Positions 19,501 through 26,360 of a stretch of DNA of 26,360 nt are shown here, one piece after another. A model generated the notes under the pieces. The model saw only the letters and a list, made by a program, of their open reading frames with translations. It was not told the origin of the DNA and made no database searches. How positions within the stretch are numbered: the first letter of the stretch is position 1; each line of letters starts with the position of its first letter. Source of the stretch: Scleroderma bovista (Eukaryota; Basidiomycota; Agaricomycetes; Boletales; Sclerodermataceae); assembly GCA_037178675.1 (NCBI GenBank), contig JAYMGJ010000480.1, positions 1 through 26,360 of the forward strand, read 5' to 3'. Made by a program: the position numbers and the translations under genes.

Positions 19501-20266
19501 CGTCCGCATAATCGCGATACTCTGGAGGAACTATGTCCAAGTCCGGCAGAGTAGAGGCGGAGGAAGAACAGGCCTTTGCTGAGTCAGAGGGACGCAGCTG
19601 AAGTTGGTATTTGATGGATCCCTCTAACTTGCACGCACGCACGAATGCGGCTGCGTTAATCAGAGAGATGTGCAGAGGGGTGCAAACCGGAGTGTCGACA
19701 GATGGCGCGAGGCCGGGGTCAGATTGGCTGGAGAGGCCGGAGACAGGGTTACCGGACAGAACTGGAGAGGGTGTTGACGGGGGTGTTGGCAAACTTGGTG
19801 CAGGGGTCCAGAAAGTTAAACTGCTCAATACCCAGTCAATCAACGGATTGTAGCGGGTGAGCCAGTTATGTCCAAGGACAATCATGCATTCAGAGTCTAA
19901 CGGAGCAAGGTAGAAAGTCATAGGGGTGACATCACTGGATGCAGGGAATTTCACTGATAGATTGACGGCTTGAGTAATTACAAAATTGGAGGTACCATCG
20001 AATAGCTGGAGAGTAATCGGAGGAACGGAGTAAGTGGAGATATTGTTTTTGTGCGCGAATTGTATATCTACAAAGCAATGCGTGGACCCGGAGTCCACAA
20101 GTGCGTGGGTTTTAGGTAAGTCAAATGATAAGAGGATAACATGTGGCATAAGAGAATTAGGATCTAAGAGAGCGGACACGTTGAGGCGGGCCTCCTTGGG
20201 TGCACTTCCAGAGTCAATGCAGCTCGCCGGTTGTGCGGAGGGCCGGGAGCTGCTTACTCTTTTTTT
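16545..20266 (-). pseudogene. pol: Chromovirus pol: PR-RT-RH-IN-chromodomain, broken
   Basis: Polyprotein entered from gag by a -1 frameshift near 20260. Domains in order: aspartic protease (LVDSGSTHCFVD, about 20090), RT to the YLDD motif (18965-18954), RNase H (ETDASDYA near 18525, DHKNL), integrase with an HHCC zinc motif (HPLAGH..CTSC) and catalytic D, D, E (SMDFI, TSDRGTEF, DGQTE), the GPY/F module (KNLGPYTI), and a chromodomain (FEISEILDS.. and after the stop LLYLVRWSGY). Lesions: a frame break near 19235 in RT, best explained by one lost A; the RT motif A Asp is Asn at 19149-19151 (KINL for KIDL); TGA at 16710-16712 in the chromodomain. The chromodomain frame continues past that TGA to TAG at 16545. 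Not functional as it stands. Confidence 0.93.
20219..20266 (-). promoter_or_regulatory. -1 ribosomal frameshift signal between gag and pol
   Basis: On the minus strand the gag frame ends TCA AAA AAA GAG TAA. The slippery heptamer A AAA AAA (20266-20260) is followed by a 6-nt spacer containing the gag stop, then a stem-loop with GCAGCTC (20253-20247) pairing with GAGCTGC (20225-20219) and an inner CCGG/CCGG pairing. The pol frame is -1 relative to gag and open from this point. Slippery site, spacer and stem match the classic layout. Confidence 0.85.
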
Positions 20267-21681
20267 GACTCAGAGTTGGCACCCGAGTTCGAGTCCATCT
20301 TACCGGACTCAGCAGCGATGGCCGCAGCATGAGCCTTGGCCTTTTTGGTCTTCTTTGGACAGTTGTCCGTGAAGTGACCAGTACCCCTGCAGAACATGCA
20401 GAGGTTATTGTCCAGGCGCCTTTTGTGCTCGTCAGCAGTCAGCTTCCCATCCTTACCAAGCTTGTTGGTCAAGTCCGGTCTGGAACTGGAGGAGGACTGG
20501 TTGCTGGTCATTTTAGATGAGCCAGAGGGGTTGGCAGAGCTGGAGGAGTTTCCAGTCTTGGATTTCTCCTGACCGGAGTTGGAGGACTTGGTTGGGGACG
20601 AGGTGGGCTGACTCTTCGTCGTACAAGAGATCTCATCTTTGCGCTCCCAATAGCGCGCGTCGATCTCTTGACAAAGGGCCCTCAGCCCATGCAGAGTCAG
20701 GGGTTTCCCGACTCGAGCAATTTTGTCTTTAAGACGATCTGGGAGACCAGAGTAGAATAGGCGGCAGAGCGCGCCATCCCCATAGTCCTGGACCTGCGAG
20801 GCGAGTCGGTTGAAGTCTACTATATACCACGTAACGCGGTGAGCATCCTTCATCCGGAGATGCTCGAGCTGATGTTCAGCATCAGCGATGGGGTCATGAG
20901 GACCAAAGGTACTCTGGAGTTCAGCGACGAAATGGACCCAACTGTCCATCCAGAGTGGGCAGTCAGCCGGATCACCGGAGTTGAGGAGGTCCAGTTTGAA
21001 CCACTCCAATGTCATACCTTTGAGATAGGACTGGGCAGATGTTACCTTAGCCCTATCTAGGCGGAACGCTTTGGCGCGGTCCTGGAAGCAGAGCTCACAT
21101 TGGACCAAGAAGGTCCTGAGCTTTTTTGGGTCCGTACCGTCGAAGGTGTCCGGTTCATGGACTTTGGCACAGGAGGAAGAGGCGTCATTGGTCCGACAGG
21201 AGGAGTGGGAGAGGCAATTGACAGCGATTGCTAAATTTTGGAAAACAGCTAGACCAGGGTCTAGCTCGTCTATTGCGTCGACGAAGTCGTCATTGTCGTT
21301 GTTGTCATTGTTGTCACCATCTCCGGGGTCATCCGGATCAGCTCCGGGTCCGTCCTTGGGGCCAAACCACTGGTGACGGGCAGGTTCGTGACGGTCCGGA
21401 GTGGGGTCACGATGGTAGGGGAATCGATCACCAGAAACGGATTCATGGTGACCAAAGTCCACAGAACCACGAAGGCTCTGGGACGCAGCATCTCGATGCA
21501 GAGTCAAAGACGCTGCTGGGTTGTGAGCTGTAAAGCTCCGGAATTGGCTAATGGAAGCCAGAGGTTGCCTGCGGTTAGACAGGGCTTGTTGGGTGGCAGA
21601 GAGATGGAGGTCGTCTACTGCACCTGCTTCCTCAGCAAGTGCTGCAGCGGTACAAGTGTGAGAGTGCGTAGTCATAGTCAT
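20254..21681 (-). CDS. gag: Chromovirus Gag with CCHC zinc knuckle
   Basis: Structural capsid/nucleocapsid protein of the retrotransposon, 475 residues, from ATG 21681-21679 to TAA 20256-20254, without internal stops. The start follows a 70-nt leader after the 5' LTR; a second ATG lies two codons further. The central part is a retrotransposon Gag region (EPDTFDGTDPKKLRTFL, then LEWFKLDLL, then YSGLPDRLKDKIARVG). A Ser/Thr-rich linker leads to the zinc knuckle CMFCRGTGHFTDNC (C-x2-C-x4-H-x4-C, residues about 428-441), which binds nucleic acid, and a basic tail. Pol is made by -1 slippage at the last Lys codons. Confidence 0.93.
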   Translation of the reverse strand: MTMTTHSHTCTAAALAEEAGAVDDLHLSATQQALSNRRQPLASISQFRSFTAHNPAASLTLHRDAASQSLRGSVDFGHHESVSGDRFPYHRDPTPDRHEPARHQWFGPKDGPGADPDDPGDGDNNDNNDNDDFVDAIDELDPGLAVFQNLAIAVNCLSHSSCRTNDASSSCAKVHEPDTFDGTDPKKLRTFLVQCELCFQDRAKAFRLDRAKVTSAQSYLKGMTLEWFKLDLLNSGDPADCPLWMDSWVHFVAELQSTFGPHDPIADAEHQLEHLRMKDAHRVTWYIVDFNRLASQVQDYGDGALCRLFYSGLPDRLKDKIARVGKPLTLHGLRALCQEIDARYWERKDEISCTTKSQPTSSPTKSSNSGQEKSKTGNSSSSANPSGSSKMTSNQSSSSSRPDLTNKLGKDGKLTADEHKRRLDNNLCMFCRGTGHFTDNCPKKTKKAKAHAAAIAAESGKMDSNSGANSESKKE

Positions 21682-21739
21682 AAGAGATGGAGAATAGTTT
21701 GCGTATGAGGTATGGAAACAGTGAACCCACACAAGTGTG

Positions 21740-21749
21740 AGTCTGAAAT
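21740..21749 (-). promoter_or_regulatory. Self-priming primer-binding site
   Basis: Two bases inside the 5' LTR, the element strand reads ATTTCAGACT. It does not start with the TGG usual for tRNA primers. It is the exact complement of AGTCTGAAAT at 21989-21980 in the 5' LTR, which lies where the transcript should start. Confidence 0.75.
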
Positions 21750-21751
21750 AC

Positions 21752-22391
21752 TGTCAAGTCCGGGTCTACTCCGGTAGGGGGTCCGGTCAAGTCCGGATGA
21801 AAGCAGACAAAGGAGGAGGGCAGATGCTGGACAAGAGATTAGTCTGGCCGGAGTTGGTGACCAATTGGGTTCAACAACTAAGGACAACGAGTGTTGACCC
21901 CTTGCGTAGGTTCCAGTCAAGGGAAGGAGACAGAGACGGAGATGGAGATGGATGAGAACAGGAGTAGTGACTTATGTTGATTTCAGACTGAGGTCTACAA
22001 GGTAAACTAGAGGGTACTTATACTAAGTAGAAACTAGGGTCGAGTACATACAGTGACAAGTAAACAACCTAATAGCAGACAAGGGATGACTGGAGTTGGG
22101 ACTAGGTCAGGTCCGGTGAAAATAAAGTCAGGTCCGGGTAAAATAAATCAGGTCCAGTGAAAATGCTACAAGGTACAGGATATATCAAGTTCATGGAGAA
22201 CTCACGTCAAGGCAGGGTAGACGGGCAAGTGTAGTAAGGGCTGGATGCAGACTAGACCAAGGGTCGTAGTTAGCGGAAGCATATCTGCGCGACCATGACT
22301 GGAGTAACTGAGAATGACCAGAGTTGAGCTATGGGGCTGCAATGTGACCAGAGTAACCAGATAAGATCCGGAGTTGGACATGGTCATAACA
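21752..22391 (-). repeat. 5' LTR of the Ty3/gypsy element
   Basis: 640 bp, TG..CA on the element strand (TGTTATGACC to CTTGACA). It aligns with the 3' LTR throughout except for the 63-bp segment (21968-22030, flanked by AGTAG repeats) that the 3' LTR has lost and the nested insertion it lacks. Confidence 0.95.
21980..22022 (-). promoter_or_regulatory. LTR TATA box and probable transcript start
   Basis: TATAAGTA on the minus strand (22022-22015). The sequence AGTCTGAAAT, which can pair with the primer site, begins 33 nt downstream at 21989. This predicts U3 at 22391-21990 and R-U5 at 21989-21752. Confidence 0.7.
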
Positions 22392-22396
22392 GAAAG
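22392..22396. repeat. Target site duplication of the Ty3/gypsy element (right)
   Basis: GAAAG, identical to 13473-13477. Confidence 0.9.
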
Positions 22397-22477
22397 TTAC
22401 CAAGCCATCACTTGAAGATGCTGCATAAACCTTTGGGATGCAGAAGCACAATTGTTCATGATTCAGTGCATTTAATA

Positions 22478-23421
22478 GGGGAATTCAAAGCTGGTTTTCG
22501 CGAGCAGTTTGGGAGTCAGTTTTGGGCAGTGGTTTTCATTTTTGTTGCCTCCAAAACCAGTGGCTGGTTTTCGCGGTGGTTTTCACTCTGGTTTTCACAA
22601 CTCGTAGCTGGACTTTCAATTCACTGTGCCAGTGCACCCGCACAATGACAGCGACAATGGCGACAAGTGCAGCGACCACCATCACTCAAGTCAACTTCCA
22701 CTCTCTCACATCAACCTCCACCTCTCAACCTCCACCCTCTCGCATCAACCACCACAGCATGCACACATGGCGATGACAACAATGATGAGTGCTGTGGCCA
22801 CCACCGCTCCACCTCTGACCTCTTGCATCAACCTCTGCTTTTTGACTTTCACCCTCTTGCGTTGACCAGCACAGCACAGCACACACGACGACAGTGATGA
22901 GACTCTGCCATGACCATGGGCTGCCACACCGACCTCCACCCCTTGATCTCCATCCTCTCATGTCAACCACTACAACATGCACATGATGACAATGACAACG
23001 ATGAATGGATATATACCTTATACATACAATGTGTATTTAATGATAAGTAGAAACAATAATACTTATGACTTTAGTTGGAACTAGCATGACAACATATCAA
23101 ACCCCTGGGTAAACAGGAACTTCAGCTTGTTGTGACACTCTGTCCTCCCCCCCTCTCCCCCCATTACCACCTCCCTCCACTCCATCCTTCTCCCCTTCCC
23201 AGTTGAGGCCACTGGTAGTTACTGGATGAAATCTCACTGTCATACATACTACTGAGAATTGATTCGGACGACTGTTCCAAAACCAGCGAAAACCATCAAA
23301 AACTGGGGGTGTCAAACCAAAACCGCAGTTTTCACAATCACAAAACTCGCCAAAACCGATTGCCAAAACCACATCCAAAACCACTCCAAAACTGCTCATG
23401 AAAACCAGCTTTGAATTCCCC
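22478..23421. mobile_element. MITE-like element with TIRs and TA duplication
   Basis: 944 bp with inverted termini starting GGGGAATTCAAAGCTGG on both sides: 22 bp perfect, then imperfect for about 20 more, with repeated GGTTTT and GTTTTC words inside both ends. TA flanks both sides (22476-22477, 23422-23423), as for Tc1/mariner-type insertions. The inverted match can be extended to AATAGGGG, so the exact boundary is a choice. No transposase is encoded. Confidence 0.7.
22640..22995 (+). repeat. Degenerate CA/CT-rich tandem repeat inside the MITE
   Basis: Three to four imperfect copies of a unit with CTCTCRCATCAACC, ACCTCCACC, ACAGCAYGCACA and GATGACAACAATGA. Frames on either strand are low complexity and not called. 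Confidence 0.6.
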
Positions 23422-23429
23422 TATTGCCA

Positions 23430-23800
23430 GCAACCTGTATCAGGTTCAACCTTCCTGCAACTAACGTACCACATGTTGCCTGGCAAAAATGTCCCAGATC
23501 ACATAACGAGCTTCCAAGAGGCTGTTCATTACTTTGCCAATACTGACTCTGCCATTCCTGAGTCCATCACTGTCGCCATCCTCCTCACAGCTCCCAGGCG
23601 ACCCTCAGAAGGACCTCAAAGTCATGAGACCACACCATCAAGGCATCAAGATTACCAAAAACTATCACCCTATCAAGTGTCATAAGTCAGGTATTCAAAG
23701 AAACGTGCCCAAAGACCTTGGCAATATCCCCACTTTAGCACACATTGCACGTGGTGCCAGTGGCCTGCCCGGATATTGGTTGAGAAGTTTATGCAGTTGA
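23430..23800 (+). pseudogene. Probable Ty1/copia gag remnant
   Basis: The plus strand encodes FLQLTYHMLPGKNVPDHITS, then FQEAVHYFANTDSAIPESI and VAILLTA; after a one-base frame change near 23595 it continues LPGDPQ. The phrase order resembles the central part of copia-type Gag (UBN2-like: helix, FQE..., IPE..., LL..LP). A weak CHKSG remnant near 23690 could be a decayed zinc knuckle. No LTRs or pol are seen. The assignment rests on remembered family patterns. Confidence 0.4.
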
Positions 23801-24600
23801 CATGGCAGTGTTACATCATGATGTTATCAATGTTCGATGTAGCGTGGAAAAAACCTACAGTAGTCCAAGGGGAAACACAAAGTTTCCTCGAATTACATGA
23901 GTCACTTGACCTTTCTTTGTGTAGGAACCACCAAAATCCTACCAGAAGAGAGCAGTTGAATGGAGTAACTGCATACCACCATTCGCCTATCATCATCACC
24001 TGCAAAATTGATCTCCCATCCCACTCTTGCAGACCTTCTCCTCCTTGACGCAACAAATGGTAGCTTGTTTCCTCTCCAAGTGCTGATGCTAACTCCATTG
24101 CCTTTCTTGGATCCAGTCTTACCTGTTTCCTCGCATCGCCCATGGCTGAAATTCTCAACCACTCCATGCAAATGCAAATGGCTTGTGTGTGGCACACAAG
24201 AACACCTTTTGCAGCAGCCGAGCAAGTGGTATTGGTGATTGTGCAGTGCCTCGCTGTCATTGATACCACTGGGACCTGCTGGCGGCCCTTGGATTGAGTG
24301 AAAGGAGTGATAGGCTCGTCAGCATAATTTCATACAGGTCGTGATGGTGAGGTTCGCTGAGGGCCAGAAGAAGTGTAATGGTTTTGACAGCTGTAGCAAA
24401 GAGGAGTGACATGGAAGCAGAGTCATTTCTTGGACTCATATTTGAGTCAGGCGCCTCAGCAATGCAAAGGCACATGAGAAAGTTGGTGAGGCGATATTCA
24501 TCTAGTCTCCCCAAGGCAGACCAAAGATTCAATGGAAGACAATCATTCCCCCTAGATTCTGAACCAGCCAGAGTGTCTACCACTTCGTAAAAATAGGTGA
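23801..24600. other. Region without a convincing gene
   Basis: Overlapping frames on both strands (for example minus 24257-24583 and plus 24378-24590) show no recognisable motif. One of them could be an exon of an unknown gene, but I cannot decide which. Confidence 0.25.
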
Positions 24601-26018
24601 GTGGGAACTATTCGACAAGATTCTAGATCGACAGAGAAGCCAAAAGCATCGAGCAGGCGAACAACGACGAAGGCACCCAAGTATACTAGTTCCCCGTGCG
24701 ATAAACGTCCGTCGAGCCGACTGAAATGCAGAAGCAGATAGGGATGTAGGACGTCCCTAGGGTTGACCTTCCGTCTGCTGGAGATGACACTCTAGCATGT
24801 CCCGAAAAATCTGCCGACGACCGACAACATATGGCCGCCTGGAACCGCTTGTCTGGTCCGACATCAACGTTCAACCTCAACGCACGCAAAACTGTTTTTC
24901 GGAATTCCCTTGCTTCAAGCTGACAAGACTTCGTTATATCGTGGGAATGTCCTATGACTGAACTTTTTGCCTTCTTTGGAAGTGTATTCAATACACTTCA
25001 GTAAGTAGTTACAACGCTACGTACTACTATTTAACGTAGATCGACAACTCAGCATTTGAGAAACAAACTGGACTCCTTGAATAACTGTAATTGACTTTCG
25101 CCATTCCAATTCAATTCGTCAAGCAAGGGTTCTGCCGACGCAGGCGGCATTTCGAGTGTGAGCATCAATGATTGGGTATTCAATATTTGAGCGCCCTGAG
25201 TCAGCGCCGCATGATCGTATCTTGTACTTTGACCTCTCCATTCGTCTTGTTACACATCCTTCCCGTGATACGATTTCGCAGTTCTTGACTTGTATGTTGC
25301 AATTAGACTCAGGTCTCGAGGAGACCTGCGACGCAGGTCAAACTTTCCGGTTGAAGAATTGTGTCCGTCACCTACTGCACTGAAATTTTTGCATGGTGCA
25401 TGTGTGCGACAGAGGACACCAGATGCTGCAGCAGCAGGTCCAGGGCAATACAGAGGTTCTATGGCCAGCTCTAGACATTGATATCTACCTCGGAGTACTT
25501 TACACTCCGGCGCCCGCACCCCACTCGGCACAGTCACAGTCATGCGACCAGTTGATTTTATCACAGAAGTGAAATCGATGCCTCGTGTCTGATCCTACAC
25601 GTTAACGCGAGTCCGGAGACTAGGCCACGGTTCTAGGGCTCACTCAAAATACCAGCTTGACCATGACAGCGTAGACTAACGACTATCTTCCTTCAAATTT
25701 TGAGGGTTGCCTACGGAAGACTAGTAAATGCCACGAGGCCGAATAATGTAACCTCCGATGTACCTCCTCCACCCAAGCAGACAAATACACTCTACTAAAT
25801 AAAGAGCCATGAGAGATAGGGCCTAGCAAGAGAAGGACATCGTATCACGATCCTGATTGAATGCAGCCAACCACCATATGATACACTAGTACACCACGGA
25901 TAGTACAAGCCGTACATGATGTTAGTATACAACGGATGCAGAGTCCACCATACTGACCATGATTATGCAGACAAGAAATGCCTTTTGCCACGGCGTGGCG
26001 AGCGATGTATTGTTGGTG
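24601..26018. other. Region without features I can support
   Basis: Composition is more balanced than the flanking repeats. Only short frames without motifs, tandem repeats or RNA signatures are seen. Confidence 0.3.
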
Positions 26019-26312
26019 TCATTGACGAGAACGTCCCAGTCGTAAACACTCCCCATTCTGCATGTTCGCCGTCACGACGTTGCCCCTCGGTTTGACACAG
26101 AAACCAAGCCCTTCAAATACGCAGAAATATGCGTCACCACCTGCCATTGTGCACTCGAAAGAAGACATCCTTCCCAGAGATGAAATATGAGATGCACAGC
26201 TGTAAGACAATGAGTGAACAGGGTGGACAGGGATCATGAAGAAGCTAGCATACGCTCCGGTTGGCCTTTTGCTTCCATTATTGCATGGTTTAACTGTCTG
26301 AGCATGCTCCAT
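26019..26312 (-). CDS. Possible small cysteine-containing protein (weak)
   Basis: Minus-strand frame, up to 97 residues. Its C-terminal half has five cysteines (YSCASH, FECTM, YFCVF, GFCVK, GECLRL). A TTACAG acceptor-like site at about 26203 suggests that the real exon may start there, with an upstream exon elsewhere. No signal peptide is visible in the present frame. It could be a shadow frame. Confidence 0.2.
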   Translation of the reverse strand: MEHAQTVKPCNNGSKRPTGAYASFFMIPVHPVHSLSYSCASHISSLGRMSSFECTMAGGDAYFCVFEGLGFCVKPRGNVVTANMQNGECLRLGRSRQ

Positions 26313-26360
26313 TTATATTCATTTTCCACACTAAGGTTCAGAAACTCACATCCTCGAAGG

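Larger units (their letters stand above)
13478..22391 (-). mobile_element. Complete but inactive Ty3/gypsy chromovirus
   Basis: LTR retrotransposon in minus orientation, 8914 bp, with both LTRs, a 5-bp target duplication, primer site, gag, -1 frameshift signal, pol with C-terminal chromodomain, polypurine tract, and an extra antisense gene between pol and the 3' LTR. Element order on the minus strand: 5' LTR 22391-21752, gag, pol, antisense gene, 3' LTR 15149-13478. The 3' LTR is enlarged by a nested 1082-bp palindromic insertion. Self-priming and a chromodomain place it with the chromoviruses (Tf1/sushi-like biology). Inactivating lesions are present in RT, the chromodomain, the 3' LTR promoter and the antisense gene. 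LTR differences are mainly CpG transitions, so it is not recent or has been mutated by a targeted process. Confidence 0.95.

Noticed and set aside
16998..20853. Many plus-strand frames opposite gag and pol
   Set aside because: They mirror the strongly coding minus strand and show no domain of their own.
26236..26301. Short plus-strand frame with a signal-peptide-like start (MKKLAYAPVGLLL)
   Set aside because: It stops after 21 residues without a splice donor that clearly extends it.

Overview
The window looks like nuclear DNA of a basidiomycete fungus, most likely an Agaricomycete. Predicted introns are short (35-63 nt, GT..AG). The coding remnants belong to families expanded in Agaricomycetes: a TET/JBP-type 2-oxoglutarate/Fe(II) oxygenase, the C-terminus of a KDZ (Kyakuja-Dileera-Zisupton) transposase, and a chromodomain Ty3/gypsy retrotransposon. 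No bacterial-style operons or ribosome binding sites are seen. I cannot name genus or species.

Layout. 1-2.6 kb: a decayed unassigned coding remnant (255-806, minus) and repeat-like DNA with LTR-like signals. 2.6-12.4 kb: an accessory block with a TET/JBP-like oxygenase gene (3003-4263, minus, one in-frame TGA), a broken gene of unknown family (5068-5866, plus), a KDZ transposase 3' fragment (5944-6302, minus), a gene with a Zn2Cys6-type cysteine pattern and a coiled coil (6394-7911, plus), a GT-rich/CA-rich inverted low-complexity block (8415-9640), a 120-bp tandem duplication, a proline-rich gene fragment with duplicated exons (10383-10955), and an array of about 24 units of about 20 bp centred on CCGCGG-like cores (11690-12155). 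The palindrome CCGCGG occurs at least 24 times between 2643 and 12369, and I found none elsewhere in the window.

13.5-22.4 kb: a complete Ty3/gypsy chromovirus on the minus strand (13478-22391) with a matching 5-bp target duplication (GAAAG). Its parts can be read directly: 5' LTR with TATA box and probable transcript start, a primer-binding site complementary to that transcript start (self-priming, Tf1/sushi-like), gag, a -1 frameshift signal, pol (protease, RT, RNase H, integrase, chromodomain), an extra antisense two-exon gene with a Zn2Cys6-type motif, polypurine tract, and 3' LTR. It is dead: a frameshift and a catalytic Asp-to-Asn change in RT, a TGA in the chromodomain, a TGA in the antisense gene, and a 63-bp promoter deletion in the 3' LTR. 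The 3' LTR also carries a 1082-bp palindromic element with a 13-bp target duplication and tRNA-like A and B boxes in both arms.

22.4-26.4 kb: a 944-bp MITE-like element with inverted termini and TA duplication, a probable Ty1/copia gag remnant, and DNA without convincing genes.

How the parts may relate: CpG-to-TpG/CpA transitions dominate the LTR differences and explain most premature TGA codons, pointing to cytosine methylation and deamination (or RIP-like mutation). A predicted modified-cytosine oxygenase, a KDZ transposase relic, Zn-cluster proteins and a CpG-containing palindrome repeated in phase in one block make the 2.6-12.4 kb region the best candidate for an undescribed element or system. 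Whether these parts work together is inference.
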